Assembly: GCF_030253575.1 (NCBI RefSeq) | Contig: NC_080568.1 | Location: 25,423,501 to 25,487,500 of the forward strand | Reading direction: 5' to 3' | DNA from: Rhododendron vialii | Lineage: Eukaryota > Streptophyta > Magnoliopsida > Ericales > Ericaceae | Length of the DNA: 64,000 nucleotides | Part shown: positions 21,511-32,400 of the stretch, one piece after another | How positions within the stretch are numbered: the stretch's first letter is position 1 | Layout of the letters: every line of letters begins with the position of its first letter | Translations under genes and position numbers: made by a program | Notes under the pieces: model-generated | The model's database searches: none | What the model saw: the letters and a program-made list of their open reading frames with translations, nothing else | What the model was told of the DNA's origin: nothing

Positions 21511-24500
21511 TATATCGGGGCGGTTCAAGGGACACCCAAAAAAACACCTAAAAAAACACCCAAAATGGCAAAATCTCAATCTCATAGTTCCCGATCGAAT
21601 TTTTATGATCCGAACCATTCAATGTGTGCAGAATGTGATTTTAAGGGTGCCCGCGAGAAATTAGCAAAAAAAATGACCGGAAAAGGCTTTGATTTGAGCA
21701 GTTTTTATTTGAACCGTTCAAAAAAAAAAACTATTCGAAACTGTTCAGATCAAGCCCTTTCCGGTCATTTTTTTTGCTGATTTCTAACAGGTATCCTTAA
21801 ATCGCGTTCTGATCATATTGAGCGGCTTGGATCATCAAAATTTGATCGGGAACTATGAGGTGTTTTTTTGGGTGTCCTCTGGATCTCCTAAGGGATCCCG
21901 CACGGCCTTACAGTGCAGGACTCCCCTTTCCCGATCGAATTACGACGATCCGAGCCGCTCAAAGTGATCATAACGTGATTTCAAGGGTACCCGCGAGAAA
22001 TCAGCAAAAAAAATGATCGGGAAAGGCTTCATCCGAACAGTTTTTTATTGAACGGTTCAGTAAAAAACTGTTCGGATCAAGCCCTTCCCGATCATTTTTT
22101 TTGCCGATTTCTCGCGGGTACCCTTAAAATCACGTTTTGCACACTTTGAGCGGTTCGGATCGTCGCAATTCGATCGGGAAAGGGGAGTCCTGCACGGTAA
22201 GCCCGTGCGGGATCCCTCATTGGATCCCGAGTGTGTGTGTGTGTGTATATAGATATATGTATATATATAGACACACACACACATGCATGCATATATGTAT
22301 GCAGATGCATACCAAGGCATTGGACTTACAATGGAATTCACATTAACAATCCGGCTTGGAGAACCTCTGATAAGGGATGGCAAAAGTAAAATTGAAAGCA
22401 GTGCTGGGGCAAGATGATTCACTTGCATGTGTTCTTCGTATCCATCCTTTGAGAATCTCTGTGGTTCTAAACAAAGGAGAAAAAATTCAGGTCAATTAAG
22501 GACAAATTAGGTGGTTAAAAAAACCCGTTTGCATGTCCTTGGAAGGCTACGAAATAGAGGGAAAAATGTATTTAACCAACGGGATAGCACAGATTGTGTC
22601 GAAAAAGACCATTAACGAACAAAAGTTGTGATACAATAACTCAAAAGAAATCCAGTAATATTAAGCATTAATTCCGCAATCATCAAATGGGCAAAGAAAA
22701 TATTTTTAAAAATCATGTAATCCTGATAGTTACCTCGAAGCAAGGGTGGACCTAGAAATTTGGGTAGTAGGGTCAAAACCCCTATTCAAAAACTAAATCA
22801 GACTATTTGAGGTCTTGAGCTTGGGGCAATTTTGGTATTTTTGTAAGGTCAAAATAATAAAATCCATCCACAAATTACTTAATACTCCAGTAAATTTTGA
22901 ATTTATTGGGTCAAGTGATCCCATTTGTATTTTAGTCCCTCCCCCTTGCCTAAAAGGGCCCACAGTACCCACATCAACAAACTTTTGTCAGACATCTCAC
23001 TTCATGATGATTGTTTTTCCAGGTACGTGTCATCCAACGAGCTATTTAAGGTCCATTAGGTATTTGGGCTATTCTTGAGATCTTACCTATATAAGCTCTA
23101 CAAAAGTAAGAGATGACTTCACATGATACCAAACCATGTGGCTCAAGTTTCAGTACTACACGCATCCAAGTTCTAAGGAATCTTGTACTTATTGTACTGA
23201 CCTCCAATGGCAAATATCCCAGCATTATTGATGAGAGCATGCAAAGGTGCTGAACGTGCATTCCATGCTTCAGCAAATTTCACGACAGAATCCAAGGAGA
23301 GAAGATCAACTTCCATCACCTTATGAAGTCACAATTTTGAGTAAATTAGCAGTATTCCTGCTGAGCCCCAGATATAAGGAATCATTCATGAACAGTTTGA
23401 GTTTACATCAGTAGCACATGCGTAATTATCTGTCTGGCCCTGTGAAGACTCTTTATCATGATTGGATCTACTTGACCATCTCTTTGAATTATCCATCATA
23501 CAGCCATTTTTCCTTGAGGAAAAATCTCTCATTCTTTATAGTTTGTACTCTTCAGTAGGAGTTTTACGCTCTTTGATGGGTTCAAAAGGTGTCCACTGTC
23601 TTTCACGTTATTTAGTATTTATGTTATGTAGTCTACAAGTAAGAAGTCAATCCACAACCTATCACAAGATTCACAACTTTGAGGGCAAAGCCTTTTTATT
23701 GGAATTGGATTGACGTCTAGGCCGTAGATCAGACTGATTGTGGTTAGTAGAATGCCACAAAGACATTCACTAATTTACATCCATAGTAAAGTCATCATCT
23801 TTTAGCCAAAGAAGCAATTAACCTCCTCCACCCATCCCCACCCCGCACCTCTCTCTACGGAGAGGTGGATTTCTGTAACCGAGTGAGTGTCAGTGAGCTC
23901 GGAGCAGATAGCACTTGTCAAAGCTCCAATCATGACCTCTAGTTAAGTAAAATCCGCACTACATTAAAAACAATCTCTGGAAATGCAAATCAGTGGAGAA
24001 ACTGATCTGTAAAAGGGACATATGAATGCTTCCAGTTTTTATCGTTTTAGGTGTCAGTGAGCTCGGAGCAGATAGCACTTGTCAAAGCTCCAATCATGAC
24101 CTCTAGTTAAGTAAAATCCGCACTACATTAAAAACAATCTCTGGAAATGCAAATCAGTGGAGAAACTGATCTGTAAAAGGGACATATGAATGCTTCCAGT
24201 TTTTATCGTTTTAGGATTCTACCAGAACTTAATATTTTCCTTCAGATGAATGTATTGGCTGTATAACGTACCTCAATATTAAGAGGAAGTCCCATTCCAG
24301 ACCATTCCTCCTGCCACTTCTGGATCAACTCATGAGCTGCTTTTGGATTTCTCACTGCCATAATAACATGAGCGCCTGATTCTGCCAATTGCCTATACAA
24401 CCAAATTGAAGCCAAACAGTATATATGTTAGAAAAAGAATCATGCGATACACCTTATGCTTTTTCAACTGAGAGACAGCAAGATCATGTCCAAGGATTCT

Positions 24501-26169
24501 CATTACAAATAAAAACTATAAACAAATAACGAGGTAGCATAGGTATCGATGCCATATATCTTAGTGCGGCCAAAGGGCATATGTTAAACAGTGTTCTCTG
24601 AACTACTTCGACTACTGATGGTACCTCATAGATTTCAAGTACAACTCTCACGGTCTCACCTTTAGCTCAACTCACAAATGATCTTCCATTGTTGCACCTT
24701 AGTTCAATATCCCTGCATTCTATGCCTAAGATACTGAACCCTGCATTTAGCTAATAGATATTCAACCTCTTACTGCATGCATTCGCCCACAGTACAACAT
24801 TCTAAAAATTCTATTCTACTTCGCCCACCTCACACTTATTCCCCAGTGAAACAACCTCACGCTTTACCCGTGAAACAGCCTTCTTGATTTCCACATCCTT
24901 CTATTTGCAAATTGCAATGGCGTCTAGAAAACTATAACAATTGCCTCATGGCGGCGTACTCAGCATCAAGTGCTCTTCCTCTCTGCTTCTGTCCCATTTT
25001 TCTCGTCTCCCTTCCTGAGTAACAGTGTCTATGGATGGTGACAAAGGTCTCACGACTCTCACCAAATCTCCCAAAATGAGAAAAGGGAAGTAACTGATCA
25101 AAGCAGAGCGAGTCGAGATGCGGCCACTTTGAGCCCCCACAAATTTACAAATGTTGGGGGCCCTCCTACTTTGGTACTCCATATAATAGTCCAACAGCAA
25201 GGGGGCCCATCTTTTTGTTTTTTGGCTAATGAAAAAGGGAGCACTGATCAAAAAAGAAAGAAAGAAAAGGAGGATGAGAGGGCGACCAGGCATAGCAACC
25301 CTCCATTGGACATGACATAGGGACTCCAGACCCGCAGTGGGTCCCGGAAGAGACCAAAGAGCCATAGCAACTACCGCCCCACCAAGGGCTAGTGGACCAC
25401 AGCCGGGCTTCACAGGAGGACCAAGTTCAGCGGGGGCCATCTTTAATCTTCGCATTAGGCCCCCGAAATGTCAGGGCCGGCTCCAAATCAAAGAATATAA
25501 CTTTTGGTACATTTTCTCACCATTTCTCACTAAACCACTCTAATCCTACCTTTTCCAGAATTCAACCCAATTCAACTCTCCCTTCAAATAGAGACATCGA
25601 AAATTAAATAACACCAACCTGTACCGCTAAATCCAAACAAGAAAAACATTATAAAAGTAACAATAAAACTATGGGTACACCATTTGGTATACACCAAATA
25701 CACTGCGTTGTGTGGGACCATCTCGCAGACCACACAAATTGTCGGAGCCACTCAATTTATTTAAAATGGATTTTCAAGGATCCCTGTAAGACAGAAAATT
25801 GAGCAAAGAATCAAAGCGTTTATCGATTTCTGACCGAGCTGATTTTTTACAGGAATCCATTAAACAAGTTGAGCGGCACCGATCATTGGCGTGGCTATAT
25901 TTCTAAGTGCAAAGTGGGAACCTGGCGATTTCACGGCCGATACCGCTGGTGGATCCGGTGACGATGCAGGAGGTGATGTCGGGGAGAGGCGGCAGAGGCA
26001 TTGGGTTCTGCAAGTGGCTGGCCATGATCCTCTGGAACAGAACCTCGTATACTACGGACAACAAACCCCTTAGCCATTCGATCCACCCCAACCCATCTTT
26101 CTTCTTCTTCTTCAACGATACAGTCTCTTCTCTGTCTCCATCTCCCGAAGCCGCTGATGACGAAGCCAT
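17189..26169 (-). CDS. FEY: FEY-like short-chain dehydrogenase/reductase, 8 exons, 385 aa
   Basis: Exons (minus): 26169-25922, 24392-24272, 23319-23202, 22466-22330, 20890-20789, 19475-19383, 18403-18331, 17454-17189. All have GT-AG borders and phase closes to 386 codons including the stop. The NAD(P)-binding TGSTSGIG lies at residues 71-78 and NNAG at 154-157. Catalytic Ser207 lies in NVNSI, and YSSSK gives Tyr235/Lys239. The C-terminus PVCAFISQDCRPTN is characteristic of the FOREVER YOUNG family. In Arabidopsis FEY is a membrane-associated oxidoreductase-like protein required for normal leaf and meristem development; the substrate is unknown. Residues 28-47 are hydrophobic and could anchor it. 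I chose ATG 26169 by comparison with family N-termini. An in-frame ATG at 26223 would add 18 Lys/Glu-rich residues. Introns 2 and 4 carry the repeats listed separately. Confidence 0.92.
21455..21507. repeat. (AT)n microsatellite
   Basis: About 26 AT units inside an intron of the FEY-like gene. A likely polymorphic marker. Confidence 0.95.
21532..21877. mobile_element. Foldback (long inverted repeat) MITE, element A
   Basis: About 345 bp, almost entirely inverted repeat: the left end GACACCCAAAAAAACACC mirrors the right end GGTGTTTTTTTGGGTGTC. The arms match over roughly 140-165 bp with scattered mismatches, meeting near 21715 in an A/T-rich loop. It sits in intron 4 of the FEY-like gene. Superfamily unassigned; no clear target duplication seen. 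Confidence 0.8.
21881..22227. mobile_element. Foldback MITE, element B, adjacent and related to A
   Basis: About 347 bp with inverted arms: the left GGGATCCCGCACGG mirrors the right CCGTGCGGGATCCC, continuing through GCAGGACTCCCCTTTCCC and the CCGATCGAATT..GATCCGA core to the loop near 22055. Its inner arms resemble element A (AGCAAAAAAAATGA.CGG, GGTACCCGCGAGAAAT), but the outer termini differ. Only a few bases separate it from element A. Confidence 0.8.
23887..24214. repeat. Perfect 164-bp tandem duplication in FEY intron
   Basis: Copy 1 is 23887-24050 and copy 2 is 24051-24214. Every base I compared is identical. Each unit begins GTGTCAGTGAGCTCGG and ends TTATCGTTTTAG. It lies in intron 2 of the FEY-like gene, between exons 24272-24392 and 23202-23319. 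Confidence 0.95.
25675..25905. repeat. Decayed foldback MITE near FEY exon 1
   Basis: The left portion CGGAGCCACTCAATTTATTT followed by AATGGATTTTCAAGGATCCCTGTAA is mirrored by the right portion TTTTTTACAGGAATCCATTAAACAA and GTTGAGCGGCACCGATC. The arms are eroded and no clean ends or target duplication are visible. The layout matches the other foldback elements in the window. It ends 16 bp from the exon 1 donor. Confidence 0.5.
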
Positions 26170-26223
26170 TCCCTTTTTCCCCCTCTCTCTCTCTAGTACT
26201 GGTATTTTCTCCCCCTCCTTCAT

Positions 26224-28006
26224 GTGTTCAATTTGAAGCTAACATAGATCTCCTGAACACTCACACAGAACACAGAACGCAAAACAATTTGAAACTCAAA
26301 ATTATAAACTTATTGAAATTTAAAAATATATAATAAATTATTTATTTTTAAGAAGATCTCTGGAAATCCTCACTTTGCTACTATTGTTTGAAAAAAACAG
26401 GCGAATCTCACTGTCATTAGAGAGACGAATCTCTTAAACCAAGGCAGATTCTTGCTTTAAGGCAACTGATATGACATGGTTGACCAATAATTACTTTAAT
26501 CGAATATCTCTAATTACTGGGAAAGACTATAATACACCATTTCTTATTTAGGCGTGCATTATATGCACTTTTAAAAATGTTATGAATTATAGAAAAAATA
26601 TTACAAATCGTATTGCTAAAAAATTACCAATCGTAAAAAAGTTGCGAGATACATCAAAATATTATGAATCATAATGAAAATGTTACAAATTATACTGCTG
26701 AAAAGTTACGAACTCTAGGACAAAAGTTACGAAACACATTAAAATATTATGAATAAATTATAAAATAAGTGCATATGGTATACTTTTTAAGGAGTGTGTA
26801 TTTACATCATCTGTACAAATTTTAATTGGTAAACTGATTTTGTGCCCACTGAATCGGAACCCAAGAAACTCAATTCTACACATGTTCATGCGCTCGGACG
26901 AGGTATTTAGAAACGTCTGATTAAGATTTATTTATATATTTTTCTCAATGAGATCTAAATAATAAACTAGATCATGAAATCATTATTGATATCAGGATGC
27001 AAAGGGTGAACTGCACCCCTACAGTATCACCCCCAAACGGCAAAGAAGCCATGTCTTGGAATAATGAACCGGTTTTTAGCCTTTTTCCCCGGTGCGGATT
27101 GCATTGTGCAATCCGGCCACTCTGACCTCGTTTGATTATATGATATTATTACTTAACAACCTTTGCAATGTGAACGAATCGGATCATCAAAATGAACGCA
27201 AAACAATATCAAAGTTAGGCGGTCTACACAGGTGCAACCCATAGTCCGAATGGGCGTCTCCTAAAATTACCTATAAAAAACTCAATAATCAAATTTCCCG
27301 ATTTAAAAGTATAAATTTGTCCAAATGATTATTCCAATGAGCAAAAACAAAATGCTACTAATATATTTTGATTCTACTACTAATTTCTTATCAAAATATA
27401 TTATCCAATTAGTAAAACATACTTTTTTTAATTATTCCAAAATAAGTGGTAGACGATATTTTTATATGGATAGACTTTTATTATGCATCCCAAAACAAAC
27501 CTACAACATGGACAGAGGGCCAACGTGAAGGGAGCCACATATCGCTAGGGTGAGTTTTACATCAAAAGATTATCTTTTTGTTTTTACATAATTTTTTTCT
27601 CTATCTGTTAGTTTGTGTCAATTTTTCGTGAATTATAAATTTGTCTCAACGAGAGAAATTAAAAAAGAAAAAAATAATTATCATACTAAAAAAATTTCAA
27701 AAAAATAAAACAAAAAACAAGCCGAAAGAGGAATTGAGATAGTAAAAAATTAAAATAAAAACACAAATTTGTTCGAAAAAGCTAAAAACAAGCAAAAAAG
27801 ACTTAAATAAATGAACCCACATCCATTTTATTACTGTAGATAATATGAGCCATTAATTTTGGAGCTCTCGATGCATTCATGGTTAACTAAAAATTAAGAT
27901 AATCGAATAATATGTATTTGGCATGACAGAAATGAATGGTTAAGTTTTAACAAATACTCCTATATTTTCAAGTTAGTGTTTAGTAACGTCCTATTAACCA
28001 TATCAG
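26224..28006. other. Divergent intergenic region, left part
   Basis: AT-rich DNA between the minus-strand FEY-like gene and the plus-strand STT3B gene. It should include the FEY promoter just right of 26224. No gene or well-bounded repeat was recognised. Confidence 0.4.
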
Positions 28007-28170
28007 AAATGCTATGGACAAAGAAAATTTACCCCAAAGCTACCCCGAAAAGATCAACTAATGGTTGAGATTCACTTTGATGCGTGTGATACAATCATCA
28101 AAGTGATTCTCAACCATTGATTGCTGTTTTCGGGGTACTTTTGAGGTAAGTTTTCTTTGTATCTAGCATT
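28007..28170. mobile_element. Small MITE with 25-40-bp inverted ends
   Basis: The left end AATGCTATGGACAAAGAAAA mirrors the right end TTTTCTTTGTATCTAGCATT. Similarity continues inward (ACCCCGAAA against TTTCGGGGT, then TGGTTGAGAATCACTTTGATG-like arms), so nearly the whole 164 bp folds back. Confidence 0.75.
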
Positions 28171-28767
28171 CCCCTAACCATATTTGTTCTGTGGATGATA
28201 ATAACGCGAAGGAAAAGAAAGAAAAGTTTTTAAAAAATTCATTATTTTGTTTGGTTTGAGAGAAAATGATAAAATTGAGTATTACGTACAGTAAAAACTT
28301 CATCTTTTTTTTTCTCAAATTTTCTCTTAAAAATATTTTTTCCTCTCATCTCTTCTTTTTACAACTTCCAAACAAGGGGCTTGGGCATCGTAGACCCTTT
28401 TTGCAATCAATGGTTCAAATTCGCATATTGTAAAAAGTTAAGATGACACTGTGTTCTCTTCCTTTTTCAAAAAGCATTTTTCAAAAAATTCCTCATTGAT
28501 TCCCTCTACTTCCAACATTTCTCTCTATATTTCTCTCTATTTATTACCGCTACTATTTTTCAAAAAAAATTTCAAATACCAAACCAAACACAGTAATTAT
28601 TTTTTCGTCTTTTTTTGCCTTTATTCAAAAAAAAAAGAGTTTTGATTAAAATTTTATACTTTTTCGATTTCTCTCAACGAGACGAATCAATACGTCACAA
28701 AAAGATTTGACGTAAAATTTTAAAAATGGGAATGTTTTTAAATAAAGACCAAAAAAAAATCAACTTA

Positions 28768-28940
28768 GGCTCTGTTTGGAACTTATGGACAAGAAAGGAA
28801 AATTGAGAATTTTTCCCTTCCATAGTTTGGTTAAAATAAAAAGAGAGATGAAAATTAAAATTTCAAGTTCAATGAATAATAAATTTTTCCTCCCATTTTC
28901 TTTTCCTTTCCTTTATTTTCCTTAAGTTCCAAACAACGCC
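28768..28940. mobile_element. Tourist-like MITE, 173 bp
   Basis: Ends are GGCTCTGTTTGGAACTTA and TAAGTTCCAAACAACGCC (inverted with mismatches), flanked by TTA at 28765-28767 and 28941-28943. Confidence 0.85.
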
Positions 28941-28965
28941 TTAACTTTTTAATCAAAAACAATTA

Positions 28966-29124
28966 GGCTCTGTTTAGAACTTTAGAAAAGGAAAAGAAAA
29001 CTAAAAAAATTCGCCCCTAATGTTTGGTTATTAAGAAAAAAAAGTAGAAAATATAATTTTAAATTTTATGAATAATAAATTTTTGCTCCTATTTTCCTCT
29101 TCTTTCATTTTTTTTCCATAAGCC
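28966..29124. mobile_element. Tourist-like MITE, second copy of the same family, right end eroded
   Basis: It starts TTA|GGCTCTGTTTAGAACTTT and is collinear with the 28768-28940 element (TTTTATGAATAATAAATTTTT core). The right terminus is reduced to CCATAAGCC followed by ATA, so the inverted end is partly lost. Confidence 0.65.
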
Positions 29125-29313
29125 ATAAATGAAAAACACACTGAGACTGTGCGAGGGAGTGAGATAGTCTCATTTCGCGTCACGCTCGCGATCTTGATCC
29201 AGTAATCCAATTGAATATCCCCCACCCCCACCGTCGTCTTCACCCTAAACCAAAAACCTCCGTTCCAAACGGCGCTGCTGGAGAGCCTTAATTCTCTCTC
29301 TAGAAATTCATCA

Positions 29314-29337
29314 ATGGCGAATCCACCCCACTTCTAG
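29314..29337 (+). promoter_or_regulatory. Possible upstream ORF in STT3B 5' UTR
   Basis: ATG GCG AAT ... TTC TAG, seven codons plus stop, in a good context (TCAATGGC), 80 bp before the STT3B start. It matters only if transcription starts upstream of 29314, which fits the CT-rich leader at 29290-29302 but is not shown by the sequence. Confidence 0.4.
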
Positions 29338-29417
29338 TCCAGCAGCAATCCTCAACACTTCGCTGATCAGTCGATTACCGATCTAGGACCACCAATCCGT
29401 CCATCCATCCATCAGAT

Positions 29418-32400
29418 ATGGGGGGCAAAACGGAGGCCGCCAACGGCCCCGCCAAATCACCCGCCGCCACCGCCAAGCCAGATCTGCTACCAGCCTCGCC
29501 CACCCTCCTCTCGCTGCTCTCCGACCACTTGAAATCCCTGAAGCTCAAGACGAAGCAGCAGGAGCTCCTGATCCGGGTGAGCCTCCTGGGCCTGGTCTAC
29601 GTCCTGGCCTTCGTCACCCGCCTCTTCAGCGTCCTCCGCTACGAGAGCATGATCCACGAGTTCGACCCTTACTTCAACTACCGCACCACGCTCTTCCTCA
29701 CCGAGAAGGGATTCTACGAGTTCTGGAACTGGTTCGACTACGAGAGCTGGTACCCCTTGGGTCGGATCGTGGGCGGGACGCTTTACCCCGGGCTGATGCT
29801 CACCGCCGCCCTCATCTACTGGACCTTAAGGTTTCTCCGTTTCGCTGTTCATATACGTGAGGTTTGTGTATTGACGGCGCCTTTCTTCGCGTCGAATACG
29901 ACTATCGTTGCGTATTTCTTTGGGAAAGAGCTGTGGGATTCCGGGGCCGGGCTGGTCGCCGCCGCGCTCATCGCCATTTGCCCGGGTTACATCTCCAGGT
30001 CTGTGTTTTTTCCTTTTTTTTAGGCCTGTTTTGGCCGAATAATTCAAAATGACCCCTTTTTTTTTTTTTTTTGCATACTTGAGTTTTGCGCCAATTTTTG
30101 TGGATTATTTGTTCGTGTCAGTGATAGGAATCGAAAAAGAAAAGTAAAAAATTATATTGAGGACTAATTATTTTTTGAATAAAGCTAAAAATAATCCAAA
30201 AAACAGTGATTTTTATGTCTTTATTAAAAAAAGTTATAGTCTTGAACATAATTTACTACTTTCTAGATTACTTTTTTGTTGAGGCAAACCAATAATCCAC
30301 AAAACACAAAAGTAACAAATGCAAAAAAATTATGAATAAAGGCAAAGAAATATTCCCGGAGGATTATTTAGCCAAAATAGGTCTTAGTTTGTTTAGTTGG
30401 GAGTCGAGAGGTTGCTTGACATATTTAGATAATTTCGGTGTTTAGAGCATCTCCAGCCCAATTCTTCATTTTGAAGAATCAGTGTTCTTTTAACATTACT
30501 ATTTATACACACTCGAGCCACAATTCTTCATTTTCATCTCTACTTTTCAAAAATTTGTTCGTTTCTCGTCAAAATTGAACTTTCCATCTAGAATTTAAGT
30601 TTTTACGTTTTAAAATATTATCTAAATATATTCCACCTCCTTTTGAAGATATTTTTAATGCATTTCTAATGGCGCGAATTTTACAAAAATCAAATTATAA
30701 AATCACAAGTTATGCGTACATTAAAGGACAAATTGGATTGGAAACTGATGTTCCTCCATATACGAAGAATCAAAGTTGATTCTTCATATTGAATAATGGA
30801 AATGAAGTATGGTTGGACAGCGCGAAATCTTCATTTTGAAGATTTGAAGAATGGTGTTGAAGAAATGAAGGGTTGGTTGGAGGTGCTCTAAGAGAGGAGT
30901 GTAGGTTCTATTTATTGTTGGGTCTCTTTTTGGTATGGTCAGCTTTTCAGCCTTTTGTTCTTTGCTCTAATTTGTATACGGGTGGCATCCCTTGATACCT
31001 TTTCAATAGATTCATTACTTATCAGAGAAAAACATCTCCAGGTCTGTGGCCGGCTCTTACGATAACGAAGGTGTTGCCATTTTCGCTTTGCTGCTCACTT
31101 TCTACCTGTTTGTTAAGGCCGTCAATACCGGCTCACTTGCTTGGGCTTTGGGATCAGCATTTGGCTACTTCTATATGGTTTCGGCGTGGGGTGGTTATGT
31201 ATTCATCATTAATCTTCTTCCACTCTATGTGTTGGTTCTTTTGATCACTGGGAGGTACTCCATGAGGTTGTACGTCGCGTATAATTGCATGTATGTGTTG
31301 GGAATGCTGCTTGCGATGCAAATTCGATTTGTGGGTTTCCAGCATGTGCAATCTGGTGAACATATGGCAGCTATGGGCGTGTTTTTCTTGATGCAGGTAT
31401 TCATTTTCTTTTGCTGATTTGTTCAGTCTGTGTGTAGACTCCTTGAGTCCCCCACTCAGGGAACTCCAGTCACTGGGGTGGGTTCCGATTGTATGCAGTT
31501 TGGGCTGAGTTTTAATTGGTTTTAAGTTATTATGGCAATAATACTCTGTGAACACGTGACCTGACGGAGACACAATGCATTAAACTTGAGGAAAACTACT
31601 GCTCTGGCTTGGTTGCCATTGCTCCTCTTCACAATTTTCTCTACATCAGCCCATCTTACTCAAACTTTGATTTTTTGTCAAATAGAAACATTCAACTCAC
31701 AACAGCACAAAAATGAAAAGAGTAGAAACAATGAAAAAACCAACCATGGACAAAATCTTATGTTTTTATCGTTTTAGTCGCGAACAATATTGGGATTCTA
31801 GTCCATTGTAAAATCAAATGGTTTGCTCGAACAATCTTTCCTCGTATTGTGTGGTTTTGTACAAATTTGATTTTCCGTAGCTAGTGGAAAGTCAGACATT
31901 TGAAAGCGAGGGAGCCAAGCAAGAGAAACACTTCATAATTTTGCCTTGTAGTGCATTCTAGACAGTGGAATTTCTGAAGCCATGGGGGCTATGGCCCCTT
32001 TTAGTCTCACTAGTATGAAGTGCAAGATCAACTGCCATGAAATCAGTGACTGATCTTATGGAAAATCGCCTTTATTTTTCGTGTCTACGTGGATGTTTTT
32101 GTAGACACTTAGGGGTAGGTGTGAATGTATCACATATTTGTTTGCATTTAATTCCCACCATTGAGTTAGTGCTAGAAGATTGTCCCCTTTAATGAATTCA
32201 TTTCTTATTTCCACTGTTGTTTTGGATCTTTTGAACTTTTATTGTTTTTACTTTATTCTTACAGCATTTGCCTCATCCCCAATTTTATTGAGTTTCATTT
32301 ATTTCTTGTATCCATTTAGCTTTCCCAATAACTTGCCCTTACACTGATCAGACGAGTATGATACTATCTTCTGCAACAATCCTCCTGACAAGCTTGAATA

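Noticed and set aside
22057..22428. 123-codon minus-strand frame overlapping FEY exon 4
   Set aside because: Only 22330-22428 is real coding sequence (exon 4); the rest reads through the intron and foldback element B.
24946..25620. A minus-strand frame of 169 codons and plus-strand frames near FEY exon 1
   Set aside because: Located inside FEY intron 1, low-complexity, containing GGGGGCC-rich transposon-like words; no domain seen.
29826..30052. Alternative frames over STT3B exon 1 end
   Set aside because: Out of frame with the catalytic subunit and running into the intron and MITE.
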